DNA of 64,000 nucleotides from Bemisia tabaci (GCF_918797505.1 NC_092794.1:29146218-29210217), one strand, 5' to 3'. Shown: positions 23,767 to 35,340, counted from the first letter of the stretch. Made by a program: numbers and translations. Notes: generated by a model from the sequence alone, not told the origin.

Positions 23767-23884
23767 ATGTCTGACTGGGAAGTAGTCGGTGGCAAGCACA
23801 AGAAAGAGAAGCCGTCCAACAAGAAAAACGCTAAGAAGGAGACTCAAAAGTTTCTGGACAAGGCTCCAAAGATTGAGGATATAC
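23767..23884 (+). CDS. First coding exon resembling transmembrane protein 214
   Basis: Thirty-nine codons plus one base, starting MSDWEVVGGKHKK and ending KAPKIEDI before ATAC|GTAAGT (donor at 23885). A WEVV-G-K-KK opening and an APK-ED-I segment match my memory of the N-terminus of insect TMEM214, an ER membrane protein linked in vertebrates to ER-stress apoptosis. The split codon begins with C, as needed for the Leu that usually follows. No second exon is found in the next 40 kb on this strand, so the gene may have a very long intron, be truncated or lie beyond my recognition. The broken hAT copy lies 1.3 kb downstream in the same orientation. Confidence 0.55.
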
Positions 23885-24163
23885 GTAAGTCTCACAACTG
23901 TCTGTTAGTCCTGAAATTCTTTATTTTTTATCTAAAATTCCACACATTCCCACTAGCGCTCCAAAAACATTTTTCCCTATTGTAATTTTCGATCTCACCT
24001 CATATTCATCTGTCTCTCTCTCTGGGCTTGTTGAGAATGTGAATTATACGCAAGTTTCCAATTGCAAGCCTTGGAATTTCTGCACATCCTTCAACTTCAA
24101 CTGTCTTTTGCCCTAAAACTTCCATCGGAACTCCTGTATTGAGCACCATCCGTGTTATATACA

Positions 24164-24256
24164 TTCGTCAGCTAATGTTCTTATTTTTACCCATCTCCCA
24201 CCAAATATTCACAAATCTCAAAGACTTCTCCCTGAAAGACAATTTCTGTACCTGCC
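24164..24256 (+). repeat. 93-bp direct repeat, source copy
   Basis: Runs from TTCGTCAGCTAATG to CTGTACCTGCC and is identical by eye to 26771-26863. This copy lies in ordinary intron-like DNA, so it is more likely the donor than the copy inside the transposase. Confidence 0.9.
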
Positions 24257-26770
24257 CAACTGATTCATATGTGAAGCTAACATTATTCTTCATGTAATGG
24301 TGATAAACCACAATCTTAGTGCCACCATACATATGTCAGTTTAAATGATCGGCGCAGTTAGCCCTCAAATCCCCAGTTTCCATAGGAACATTCACAAGTT
24401 GCAGTAAATAAGCTACATATCTATATTTTAAGCAGATCCAAGGCCGCATAGCTTTTTGGTGTAAGTTCATTAAGTACTCAAGCAAAGGTGACTTCAGCAT
24501 TCTATTGTTGGCTTACCTACATGGTTGATGTTCAACAATGTGTTGGCAGTTTTGTTTTGCAAACAAGCTGAAAATGGTCAAAGTTTGGGAAACTTGTTTG
24601 GCTCATGACGTCATCTGAAGCTCATCATCCACCTTGTAGGTAGGTCAACAGCCGAAATTAGGGTGATGACTGTTGCTCCCTTATAACTGTCCATAAGGAA
24701 CTGTTAAATCCCCGAGAGTAAAAGCTTCTACCTGACGCCAAGAGGCCAGTGGAGGGTCTTACGTGAGGGTCTTTACGTCTCTGATGCTGATGAAAGTGCA
24801 TATTTATGTAAGTAGTGGTAACTTGGCTGACACAAGTGCGTCTCTACAGAATGTTTAATTCTATCGTCAACAGTCCTATATTTTTCTTCATGGCAAATTA
24901 CTTTGATCCTCATTGATGAATAAATGTGCTCTCAAACTGCTAACCAATTCCATGCTGACTGAACTATGTTTCACAGATGCTATTTTTGCCCTATACTTTG
25001 TAGGAAATCAAAGAAGCAATTTAATGAAGAGATGAAAATATGTATTCCTTTTTTTAATTATTTTATTTTTATTCTTTCACAGATGGCGAAACCTACCTAA
25101 GCAAATGATACAGTTAAATATCAACCTCGGATTCCTCCATCTGATTGTGCATGATGAAGAGACACAAGCCAAAAGAAAGTAATATCTGGCACCATTTTAA
25201 AGAAACTCAAGAGGATGGCAAAGCGACATGCAACATTTGTAAGAAAGTGCTATCTTATAAGACCACCATAACCAATCTAAAGAAACATAGGAAAGTTTTG
25301 TATCCTACAGTTCCCCTGCGAGAAGAAGAGCCTGTTCCCAAGGAAAAAAATGCTGGAAGTAGTAGTGGAAGTGGAGGAGGTTGTGAGGCAAGTGCAGGTA
25401 TTATTAACATAGACGAGGAAGAAGATGCAGATGAACCACTGGAGCAAGAATCTCGACCTTCTACTTCTGGCATACCATCAAGATGCCCTGAAAAGCCCTC
25501 CGGTTCTACCAGTACAGCTTCCAATGCTGAAGCGTCTGTCAGCACACCCGCTGCTCCCAAATCCCCCCATACTGTTCAACCTTCCATCAAAAAATTTATA
25601 CCGGGAAAATTTGGGCTCCTAGACAAGAAAGTTTTAGACAGGAAAATAATGAATGTTTTAATTAAAGACTATCGACCGTCCTCGACATTTCACTGCAGCG
25701 GCATGAAGGAACTTATAAATTATATGGCCCCAGATTATGTAATTCCAATTGCTAAACACTTCCCTGTCACGCTCTTAGACGCCATTTATAATGAGTGCAT
25801 AGATAATATCATAAAAAAATTAGAAAATATTGATAGTTTATCAATCGCGACTGATCATTGGACCTCAAAATATGGAAAGAAGACTAATTTTATTGGTGTT
25901 ACAGCCCATTACATTGATTCAGACTTTGTTTTTCAGCACAATGCACTTGAGGTCATTCAATTCAGAGGCCGACATGACAGTGAAAACATTGCTAGAGCAC
26001 TGAAAGATATTTTGATTAACAATTGGCATATTTTTCACAAAATTTTGATTTTTACCACAGACAATGCTGCAAACATTGTCAGGGCAATAAAAATATGTCT
26101 AGGAAAAAAACACCTCGAATGTTTTGGGCACAAAATAAATATTTCTGTGGTCAACTCTTTTCCTCTGAAAGATCTTGAAAGTTTGCCAGCGCGAGAAGAA
26201 GGACAGGAAGAAAATGAAGACGATGGAATAGAAGAAGCAACAGATAATGATGACGATTTTATTTTTGAAGAAGACGAGCTCGAGAATGCACCTGAAAGTG
26301 GTCCTAACATTGTTCTCGTTGCATTTCAAAAAATGAAAACAATTGTCAATTACAGCAAAAGGAGTCCTCAGTTTGTCGAGAAACTGTTTGATAATCAAAA
26401 AATTTTGGGCATCAGAAATCCTCTTGTACTGATACAGAGTGTAAAAACCAGATGGAACTCCATTTACTACATGACAAAAAGGTTCCTTCATTTAAAGCAA
26501 CCCATTCAGATTACGTTGGCGACTACAACTGCTGTAAAACTTGAAGCATTGACAGATGATGAGTGGCTTGTGCTGGAAGAGGTGTGCGAATTATTGGAGC
26601 CCCTCGAAGAAGTGACAACAGAACTGAGTTCCCAGAACTACGTGTCAGCCAGCAAAATTATCCCTGTGACGAACGGTCTTGTCTCTGTACTCCAAGATAA
26701 AATTGCAAAAAATCGAGCGAGTCATGTAAGAATGTTTGCGGAAAAATTGCTTCAGCAGTTGAAAGTTCAG

Positions 26771-26863
26771 TTCGTCAGCTAATGTTCTTATTTTTACCCA
26801 TCTCCCACCAAATATTCACAAATCTCAAAGACTTCTCCCTGAAAGACAATTTCTGTACCTGCC
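26771..26863 (+). repeat. 93-bp direct repeat, filler copy inside the transposase
   Basis: Exact copy of 24164-24256 in the same orientation, 2607 bp downstream. It replaces part of the hAT coding region and ends the open frame after QFVS. Such filler is typical of abortive gap repair after transposon excision. Confidence 0.88.
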
Positions 26864-26907
26864 AGCAGCGCTGTGCAGCGCTACCTGGCCGAACCGATCC
26901 TTAACAG

Positions 26908-28115
26908 AGAAGATCGGCAGCACTTCAGTTTCGCACAACTTCAGTTTCGCACAGTTTTTATAAATGCACGATGTAGCAACATTGCAAGCCCTCAAATGAC
27001 ACTAAAAATGACACAATTAAAGAAATAGAAAAAGAAATGAGAAAAAGATAAAAGTTGACTCACCAGTTAGGTGTGATGCGGATTTTCGACTTTATAGGTC
27101 CAGGTAGATAGGATCGTCTGGAGATCGCCAATCTGGATCGTCTGGATCGTCTGGAGAAATATCTAGATCGTTCTCGAAGGCGGCTGGACCGTTTTCTTTA
27201 GAGTTTTTTGGCTGTTTAAAAGGGAATAGTTTCTTTTCATCGCCAACAACTTGTAGAAATTGTAAAGTATTGAAATACTTATAAGTATAGTAAGCGTGAG
27301 TAGCGATTATGATGTTTTCCTCCAATTTTATTTGCTGTGGCCTTCGTTGAAAAGTCTCTTTTTGGAGGACCGAATTTATTTTTAACTTTATCATACTTTG
27401 ATTCTGCTTGATACTGCCTACTACAGCGTGTATATTCGGATGCGAATGGTAGAATTCCATCTGCAGTTTACTATTATAGCTCTCTACGGCGTTAGCAGTT
27501 TTTGGTACACATTCTGTTAAAGGGCACGCCCATAGAGTGGGTGGATAGCTCGTCGAATCAATGTAATTTTTTTTTACATAGTTGGCAAATTTTTTGCATT
27601 CTTCATGAGGGGGGGTGATACTGCAGTTTACCGAATGCGGACGGAACATCTTCCGGTTTTAGATACTTAGGATAAAGAAAAAAATAACGTGAGCCATTGT
27701 TTGATGTGTTGTACGTCTGGATTATCTGATGTTTTTGAGTAATATGCGTACCTTAACTTTGGCATCCGGTGAATCTTTTTCTCTTAAAATTCACGTTAAA
27801 AACCTGCTACATACGACACGCTAACCCCGCGCGAATGACCGGCGAGAGGACACTGACTTCACCTGAAAATTAGGTGCTCAATCAGATCAACTGAGTGATG
27901 ATACGGAGATAGCGTATAAGAGTTACGGGCGCGGCGATCGTCAGTGCTCTACTCTTGCATCAGTGATAAGCGGGCGAGATGTGTGAGATGAGGGAGTTGT
28001 AATCTAAATAATTGTCCTAAACACTCAGATTCTTCACGCATAGCTGTCAAATCGTGCATTTATAAAAACTGTGCGAAACTGAAGTTGTGCGAAACTGTAG
28101 TGCAGCCAGAAGATC
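26908..28115. mobile_element. Mutator-like element inserted in the hAT transposase
   Basis: The element proper is 26916-28107 (1192 bp). The inverted repeats are 57 bp (26916-26972 and 28051-28107) with ends GGCAGCACTTCAG and, read inward from the right, GGCTGCACTACAG. Each contains two CAGTTTCGCACA words. The duplication AGAAGATC occurs at 26908-26915 and 28108-28115. Deleting the element and one 8-mer rejoins the hAT frame exactly (NRE-D-PKS), which confirms the boundaries. A fragment of MULE transposase on the minus strand gives the superfamily. Confidence 0.9.
27092..27649 (-). pseudogene. MULE transposase, C-terminal fragment
   Basis: An open frame of 185 codons with SYPPTLWACPL, TANAVESYNSKLQ and FYHSHPNIHAV. 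This is the pattern that follows the DDE core in Mutator-like transposases of insects (a W, then an N-x-VE-x-(W/Y)-N motif, then HP). The C-terminus is an acidic DPDDPDW tail. On the 5' side the natural reading appears to continue in another frame (KPEDVPSAFGKLQYHPP) across a G-run at 27608-27614, which carries one extra base. The catalytic core is absent, so the element is not autonomous. Confidence 0.72.
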
Positions 28116-28324
28116 CTAAAAGCGACCCTTGTCGTTGGTGGGGGCGGCACAAGCGTCTGAATCCGCATCTGAGTGAGTTATTTAGAACAAAAACCTGCGT
28201 AACAGCCACATCGGTGCCATGTGAATGCCTCTTTTCCAAAGAGGGTATGATTTTGACGCAACGCCGAGCAAGAATGAGTAATGACAAAGCCAGTAAACTT
28301 GAATTTTTGAAGAATAACATGTAG

Positions 28325-28500
28325 GTCAAGACTGAGCTAGGTACCGACTTATGTACCTACCATTCTCTAGTTGATTGTCGCAGTATTACCGTATCATTCC
28401 CTCCTTTTATCATGGACTGCCTTTAACTTAAGGCATGTATTTTTCATTGATCTCCTATCACTGCCCTTTTTTGATGTATTGTACTACTTTTGTTCTTATT
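28325..28500. other. Sequence downstream of the hAT stop codon
   Basis: AT-rich, probably hAT 3' non-coding DNA. No terminal inverted repeat could be identified. Confidence 0.4.
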
Positions 28501-28800
28501 TTGCCAGCAACATTCCTAATTTTCTTAAGATTGAGCTACCTGGTACAAATTTGTGTTTTTCCTAAAAGTCTTTAAGAATAGTTGTTCTAATTAATGCAAA
28601 ATAAGAAAAGTCTCTATTTTCTACTTTCATCTGCCTTTACTTAAAGTTGTATTTAAGGTTTTGAGACTTTTCGTCCCTTTTTTTTGAGGCCATAAGGTAC
28701 TCTTGTTGTCATTGTGATAGTACCGTCTTTATTTTAAGCTTAAATGACCTGTTAATTTTTGTTACCGAGAAACTTTGAATCTAGTTATTGTTCTTTGTTC
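28501..28800 (+). repeat. Tandem duplication, copy 1
   Basis: This segment (CTTAAGATTGAGC ... TTTAAGGTTTTGAGAC ... GGTACTCTTGTTGTCATT) recurs diverged at 28961-29103 plus 30483-30640. It preserves the uninterrupted site AGTTGTATTTAAGG into which the 29106-30480 element later jumped in copy 2. Confidence 0.8.
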
Positions 28801-28960
28801 TTTATAATAATGAGAGCCTTCTTTTAAATTTTTCTCTCAAAAAGGCTGATTTTATGCACTGACGGATTGTGTGCCTTGTGTTCAAGTAGGAGGTAGGTAT
28901 GAAGGATTACCTAGCCCTGTTGAGAATTCTCCTAGATTTTTTGGAGGATGTGCACTACTC

Positions 28961-30640
28961 TTGTTCTCATTATTTCTAAGATTGAGCCGCCTGGTCCAAA
29001 TTTTTGTTTTTCCGAAAAGACTTTAAGAATAGTTGCTGTTTTAATTAATGCAAAATAATGAAAGTATCTATTTTCTACTTTGATCTGCCTTTACTTAAAG
29101 TTGTAAGGTGAGGTTGGGTAACTGGGCAGGAGTTCGGAGAAAAATGTCAAAATTTCAACTTCATGATTTTTTTCCCATCATTATATTGACAAAGGAGGCT
29201 ACTTTTAAATTTTTTTTAGTAAGTACAACATCTTGTCTAAATGTAGGAAGAGTCAAAAGTTGAATTTCATCTTTCAATTTTTTCCCACAAATTTTCAAAA
29301 ATTTCCCGTTTTTTTCACCCAGTTACCCAACGTCGTGGGGTAACTGGACTACCCCCCCTTAATTTTTGAGGGGGGCATTATTTTTAATTCTCATTGGCCA
29401 GAAAGTGATGTCCTGCTCATGAAGGTTTAAGAAAATGTCATTTGAATGTATATAAACATGTTTAAGTGGTTAAGAATGATGTCGTAACAGTTAGCGGCAA
29501 AAAAACCCTCAAATCTGAGAATTGAATAACGGTAAAAAAAAATTGTTTCCTTGTAGATAAATGCTTAGAACTTTCTGGATTACTACTTATAAAGTAGTAT
29601 TGTATACGAGGACACTGTTTGGCCACTTTTAGTGAGATTAAGCATGATACATTTTTAAAAAATGAAAAAAAATTAAGCCGCAAGGCTGATCTGGGATAGA
29701 GTCAGGCGCCAAAAAGTTCCCTTAATTTTTAAGGGGGCATTATTTGTAATTCTCATTGGCCAGAAAAGAATGTCCTTCTCATGAGGGTTTCAGAGAATTT
29801 CATTTGAATTTATATAACCATGTTTAAGTCGTTAAAAGTGATGTCATAACGGTTAGCGGCAAAAATGTAATTAAGTAATGCTTAAGTTATGCTATAATTG
29901 ACTTAAGTTAGAAGTTTAGTGTGCTGGGAACCCTGATTATTGGTCTTTGGCACTTAAAAGTCCACAATAGTCAATTAGTTTTGACATTTTCAGAAGTAAA
30001 CAAACACCGAAGCACAGTAACCTTGCAATGGGTAACTGGGCAGGTGCCACCACTGCCACCTGCCCAGTTACCTTGGGGTGGGTGCCCAGTTACCCCACAA
30101 AGGGAAAATTTTCAAGGTAACTGGGCATCAACCCTTTGCAGCCAGTATTTTCATCCAATTACGTTGTAATTACTCACGCATTACACAAATACATCATACA
30201 TGAAGAAGAATTGTCAAAGTTGAATAAAATACTTGCTGGGAGTGAGATATGAGGCTCTTTTCGGGACCACCTCCGGCGTTGTTTTGAAAAAAAAGCTGTC
30301 CAATTTTCGGCACTTCACCATTCACCATAAAATTTCTTTTTGAAGTTATGTTTACATGTTCTAGATGGTTTACGTCATAATGAAGGTATGCCAACAGTGA
30401 AAACAATTTTTGCACTAATCTGGTAGAAATACAGAGGGTACTGCCCAGTTACCCCACCGCCCAGTTACCCAACCTCACCTTATTTAAGGTTTTGAGACTT
30501 TTTGTTCCCTTTTTTTTGAGGCCATTTGGTACTCTTGTTGTCATTATGATAGAAACATCTCTTTATAATAAGCTGAAATTACCTGTTATTTTGACAATGT
30601 TACCTAAGAATTAACGTAAATGTTTCAAAATGAGATTTAA
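28961..30640 (+). repeat. Tandem duplication, copy 2 (split by an insertion)
   Basis: Diverged second copy. Its left part, 28961-29103, ends CTTTACTTAAAGTTG. The right part resumes at 30483 with TTTAAGGTTTTGAGAC. The gap is exactly the TA-flanked element. Confidence 0.8.
29104..30482. mobile_element. TA-inserted DNA element, ends AGGTGAGGTTGGGTAACTGG
   Basis: Element 29106-30480 (1375 bp). Left end AGGTGAGGTTGGGTAACTGG, right end its inverse, with TA on both sides (29104-29105, 30481-30482). The tandem copy at 28501 provides an empty site with a single TA. GGTAACTGGGCA words recur inside (30028-30130), and a diverged direct repeat of about 150 bp is present (29357-29506 and 29718-29867). No transposase is encoded. 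Confidence 0.87.
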
Positions 30641-30751
30641 TACCTGTTTTTTGGTTTGTTCTAATTAAGTATTCGAAAATAAATTGAATTCATAATGTTT
30701 CATAATAAATAATTTTTATCTCCTTCATTTTCTTGCTGCTATCATTCAACA

Positions 30752-30976
30752 AATCACAGGTAAAAGTAGCAGTGAACCCACGGAGTGATCTGTCACTGGT
30801 TGACCTAAAAAGGAGAATTTAACTTCAAAGAACATGGCATAATGATAAAAAGTGAGAGCTATAAAAATATTCACCTAGATTATCACTTCGAGAAGTTTTT
30901 TAAAGTTAAATTCTCTTTTTCATGTCAACCAGTGATAAATAACTCCGTGGCCTCACTGCTACTTTTACCTGTGATT
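30752..30976. mobile_element. 225-bp MITE with long terminal inverted repeats
   Basis: AATCACAGGTAAAAGTAGC opens the left end and its exact inverse closes the right. Similarity continues for about 75 bp inward (CACGGAGT, TCACTGGTTGAC). No clear target duplication, although CA lies on both sides. Confidence 0.75.
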
Positions 30977-31796
30977 CACAGATAGTTCCGGAAATGAACT
31001 GTGTAAGTATATTTTTAATAACCTCAGGAAGTATAGTGAGAATCTTAGGGTGTTTCATTATTTAATTCACTACTAAAAAATGTAATAATATAATAAAGCA
31101 TTAGAGGAAGTTAGGCAATGTGAAATGCGGTTAGGCTGATTCTGGCTAAATCCGCCCGAATGGCATCTGTAGTTCATTGATGCGCTAGTATCTGAAAAAT
31201 ATATTTTGCATGAGTAATTGGCAAGGACAAGAGGCCGAAAGCACCGCTGCTGCCATGCCGCTGCAAAGCCCCGCTGAATGGGAGGACGCTTCGACGCGAC
31301 GCGGCGCGGCGCGGCGGCGGGTGCGATAGGTCTTGATCCTCGCTGTATTGTACCCTAATTAACAGGAATCAACGCCATTTATTGCTACATTTTTTCCTCT
31401 TACTCTGACGTTTTAATCCTTCGAAATTATGAATTTACACCGGGAGAGGGATGCGCCACGGCCGAGGGCGGGGAATTTTGTTTGGACGTTAGATAACCGG
31501 ACAGTTATTGCAGTGCCCGCCTGTTTTCTTTTATGACGACTTTTATGACGGTGTTGCCAACGAATCGCGCTCCGCATTACTTTTAGAGGCATGCGATTTG
31601 TTGGGAAGGCAGAGAAGCTGGTAATACACGTTAATCAGATCCAAAGAGTACTCTAGAATCCATAGAGTACTCTAGAATCGGTGAAACTCATCAAAACAAA
31701 TTATTTTTATAAAAATATATATACCTCCGCCTTCTTTTGTAAAAAAACAAGCTGGTAAATCCAACACGTGGTGTTGGAAGAGCGTGCTATAAGATT
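30977..31796. other. Non-coding stretch with a GC-rich patch
   Basis: Mostly AT-rich. A GCGGCGCGGCGCGGCGGCGG-type patch lies at 31296-31330, and the 16-mer AGAGTACTCTAGAATC is tandemly duplicated near 31643-31680. No gene is seen. Confidence 0.45.
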
Positions 31797-31995
31797 ACTA
31801 GGGGGCTACGCACCCTGGCCGCTACGCGGCCCAACCCCCTGAAGGCGCTCTGCGCCATTAAGGGGCCGCCTCGCGGCCCATTTTTGTAGCCGCAGCCTTA
31901 ATGAAATTCATATTTTCATGATAATATTTGTTCAACAATAATCTCGGCAAAACTTTCATGACGGAAGTAGTAAGAACCCAATGGACTAATTCAAA
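31797..31995 (+). repeat. Mini-hairpin repeat, copy 1
   Basis: Shares about 200 bp with 62563-62760. Three consecutive GC palindromes (GGCCGCTACGCGGCC, GGCGCTCTGCGCC, GGCCGCCTCGCGGCC) are followed by a shared AT-rich body including AATCTCGGCAAAACT. Confidence 0.8.
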
Positions 31996-32128
31996 TGCAA
32001 TGTCGCGAAGTTTCATCTAATAAAGCATTATATTGCGCGATGACGGTCGCAATATTTTTTAATGATGACATTCGTTTTTATATTTTGTATTTTATTTGGT
32101 GATTATTTATTTACAATTTCCTTGTCAA

Positions 32129-33486
32129 CCCTGGTAAAAATGGCAAGTGTTAGGTCAGTGAATTTTCCACTGAGGTCAGTGCAATTTGCTCTGAGGTCAG
32201 TTCAGTTTTCTCTGACGTAAGTGGTAAAGCACTTACACAAGAAGTCAGCACTGAGGTAAGAGGCACTGACGTCGGGAGAAAGACTTACCTAAGTGCAGAT
32301 ATCTCTGAGGGAAGCGGGACTGAGGTCAGGACATGGTTCAAAGAGTAGAGTCTCTGACATAAGTCTTAATCGAACCGCACTCACTCCCAAAAAGTAGAGA
32401 TGGCTCCTCCTTCCCCCACCCTATTTCATTTTCGTGGGGGAATATTTCCTCGGGATACGGGGACCACAAACTTTATCTTACAGAGAGGCATATTTTTTAG
32501 GAGGGGGGATTTTCTAAGAGGGAAGGAAAACTTATTTACGTAGCCACACTCATGAATAATTTGCTTTACCTTCTTCGTTTATGATGGCACTAAAATAATT
32601 AAAACACACAAAAAATGAGATCGGTAAAAATATTATAACCGCTAGATGTATTATGTTTTAGATGTATTTATTTAAGCATATTATTGTTTTTTTAACTTAA
32701 GAGTTTTTTTTATGTTAAAAAAAATGTTTTAAATTTGGTTTTAATTTTTTTCAGTTTTAACTCTTTTTCAAATCTTTCAGTCTTAATTTTTTTTAAATTT
32801 TCCTGATTTATTTTTAATTCTTTTCCCGTGTTTTTACTCCTTTACTTTCAATTTTTGTAACTGCTAATTTATATTTTTGTATAATTTCAACTTTAATTAT
32901 TTTATTATATCCTAAGCTATAGGTAATTTTGAATTTCAATGCGTTCCATTTTCTTTTGTTTTTATAAAAACATAACTTATAAAACTTCATTTACATGTTG
33001 ATTGATGAAAAAAGAATAATAAAAAAATTAAATATCGGATTCAAATTCAAAGACAAAATCATCATTTGCTGGCAAAATTACTCCAATGGTTCAGTCGCTA
33101 ATTCGATCACCGAAGTTAAGCTACGTCGGGCGTAGTTAGTACTTAGATTGGAGACCGCATTGGAACGAGCGTTGTCCACTGAAGATTGTGATAATTACTT
33201 GTGATTGAAAACTCACAGCAGCCCTCCCTTGTCGTCAAATAGTGAATTAACGTACCCGGCGGATCGGTAATTAGCTAAATTTTTGCCTCTACAGTACTTC
33301 TGGGAGTTTCCACTCCACTTACGGCGGAGACACTTAGGTCAGTGCCACTTACATCAGAGGCACTTGCCTTTGGAACAGACCGAACACTGACGTAGCAGAT
33401 CAGCGCCCGGCAGCACTGATATCAGTGTTTAGGTCTGTTCCAAAGGCAATTGCTACTAATCTGAGCACTTGCCTTTTTTACCAGGG
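32129..33486. mobile_element. CCC-ended element with dinucleotide target duplication, family 2
   Basis: Begins CCCTGGTAAAAATGGCAAGTG and ends with the inverse, CACTTGCC...TTTTTTACCAGGG. AA flanks it on both sides (32127-32128, 33487-33488). The left part is rich in GAGGTCAGTG-like words in several orientations; the middle is T-rich. A 5S rRNA-like module lies near the right end. No transposase. A 156-bp relative with the same ends is at 40116-40271. Confidence 0.72.
33100..33166 (+). pseudogene. 5S rRNA-like module
   Basis: CGATCACCGAAGTTAAGC, GTCGGGCGTAGTTAGTACTT and a diverged GGAGACCGC match the internal control region of eukaryotic 5S rRNA in order and spacing. The rest of a 5S gene is missing or unrecognisable, so this is a 5S-derived SINE head or relic, not a functional rRNA gene. 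Confidence 0.75.
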
Positions 33487-33774
33487 AAAACATTCACCCA
33501 TGAGTTATCAGGTGAACCTTTGAAGCATTGCAATTTTATTCCGTTATGGCTCTCCTCCCAGCAATTGTGAAAGAGAGTGGGTACATGCTCACCAAGATAG
33601 GGACTTTCTTCCACACCTTCTATGTATTAAATTAATTTATTTCATACGTACATTTTGATAAATACAGAAGAAGAAAAATAAGAAGCCAAAAGGATGCGAT
33701 TACCAATGATTGATTTATGATTCATTGCAGTAAAACAACGATTCGAGATAGACAGGTACTTTACAAAAGATTCC

Positions 33775-33854
33775 AAGCTAGGAATCGAACCCCGCCTCGG
33801 CGTGTATAGGCGCAATTGACGCCTTTGACGATTCGGCCACTGCCCGTCGCGCAG
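33775..33854 (-). pseudogene. tRNA-like sequence (relic or SINE head)
   Basis: On the minus strand: A-box-like GGCAGTGGCCG (33834-33844) and B-box GGTTCGATTCC (33781-33791). The longer intervening region suggests a Leu- or Ser-type tRNA ancestor. The acceptor stem is not formed cleanly. Confidence 0.5.
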
Positions 33855-35340
33855 TGGTTTTTTAGCGGCAAAAACTCAATTTTCCCAAGAACATTTTTTA
33901 TCATAAAATATGTTATTTTCCTATTGCTAAGGGTTCACACTAACATAAGTCAATAATATTTTTTATTGTCATTCTTTTTTAAGATTGCTGCCGGCTGCTA
34001 AATTCAGAATTTTTATCCTGTAGAAGATATTCCTTAAAATAAGCATTTTTTACGCTGAATTCAGCTGATTCTATTTAATCATAAATCAATTTTTTTTAGA
34101 GAAACAGCTTTGATACCTGTTATTTCTAATTCATATAGTTGTGATTTCTCGGGGTGGTTAAAAAAGAAAAGAAAAAATTCTTGAATGACAGGGATAAAAC
34201 CGGGTGTTCCTCGAATTTAAAAATCACTACAGAACTATCGGCGTAGGAAGATTCTTAAAAAAAAAAGCTCTCAAGGGATGGTAAAAGAATACAGGCATTT
34301 TCAGAGTCAAAGGTACATACCTAGTAACTTCCCTGAAAATATTTCAACCATATTCAACCATGTTTAGAAGTTACAGGGGTTGAAACATAGCAAGGGCGCG
34401 AAGAAAACACAGTTTTTGAGACATGATCGCGCGCTGCACTGCTGTGTCCAATTTCATTAGGTAGTTTCTTTTAAAAAATTATTAAGCATGCTTATAAATA
34501 CAAGCATTTTTTGATGATCAGAGATGTTTGCTATAACTCTCGAGAAAAAGTTCTACCCTATTTTACTATTTTTCAAGAGTGGCGGTAGCCACCCCCGGTC
34601 GAGGAAAATGACGTCCTACTAAAGTCCCGATAACAAACGGGTGGCCGACACTCTTAGTCACAGGCAACTCCCTTAACTTGAAAATTGATTCGATTCCCAT
34701 TTGACTGCAGCCCAAACGACGGCTCGGATTCCTACGATCTTGGTGTCTACGGACGCATCTCAATTAGGACTACAAAGTGGAAGAGTTTCAATAAGATCCA
34801 TTGAGTTTTCAAAAAGTTATAAGCACTTAATGACCCAAAACAAGGAAAATTTTACTTTTTACTTTGCCGGGAAATTTGAATTTCAAGAATCCAGGGCCCT
34901 GAGAAAGTCACTCAAACTCCGCGATAACGGTAAACCTTAGACCCATAAAAGTGGGTACCTAAAGAATCGCCATGTTACCGTGTGTGCCGCTTTTGACTTT
35001 ATTTTAACATTCCAAATGTTTTAGAAGAGAAATTACGTAAAAACGACTAAACTGACTGCCGACCTCCCCGTCAAGACCACCTTTCACAGCAGATTTCTCG
35101 CTTACACGTTGGCCGATTCCAGTGAAACCTACAAAGGATCAAGGTTGAGGATATGAGGATTTCATTTCTACCACATTTAATAGGGCTTCATCGCACGGAT
35201 AATTCAGCATCGGCTAATATCTTTCACAATTTTAGCTGTAATCTTTTGAATTTAGAAAAAAACCGGTAGTGGTTCAATCAATGCTATTGGTTGATTCCGT
35301 TCAGGTCCGTCCGAGTTACGGGAACGAAACGTCGTCGATT
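33855..35340. other. No recognised gene
   Basis: AT-rich. The block 34200-34380 resembles 39040-39200 (ACAGAA-TATCGG-GTA), so a diverged dispersed repeat is likely. An ORF at 34701-34940 contains VSTDASQLG, faintly like a retroelement RNase H motif, but nothing else supports it. Confidence 0.4.

Larger units (their letters stand above)
25145..28324 (+). pseudogene. hAT-family transposase, BED type, internally deleted and interrupted
   Basis: The open frame 25145-26782 has an N-terminal BED zinc finger (about residues 10-55; CNIC present, but the final His is replaced by Tyr in KKHRKVLYP). An acidic linker follows, then the RNase H-like core with ATDHWTS (Asp237), FTTDNAANIV (Asp306) and a CFGH motif (Cys326). 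Coding sequence stops at LLQQLKVQ, where a 93-bp foreign filler (26771-26863) supplies an in-frame stop. The gene resumes at 26864 with AVQRYLAEPILNRED, is interrupted by a Mutator-like element, then continues from 28116 through DPCRWW, the SVPCECLFS signature and LTQRRARMS of the hAT dimerisation domain, to a stop at 28322-28324. Roughly 100 codons are missing at the filler. I could not find the element's own terminal repeats. It is inactive as read. Confidence 0.9.

Noticed and set aside
25080..25145. Fusion of the TMEM214-like exon to the hAT transposase through the acceptor TTTCACAG
   Set aside because: With the phase of exon 1 the joined frame hits a stop after seven more codons, before the transposase frame.
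33100..33166. Functional 5S rRNA gene
   Set aside because: Only the internal control region is recognisable; the ends are missing and the copy lies inside a mobile element.
34701..34940. Retroelement RNase H fragment (VSTDASQLG)
   Set aside because: A single short motif without neighbouring reverse transcriptase or further RNase H residues.
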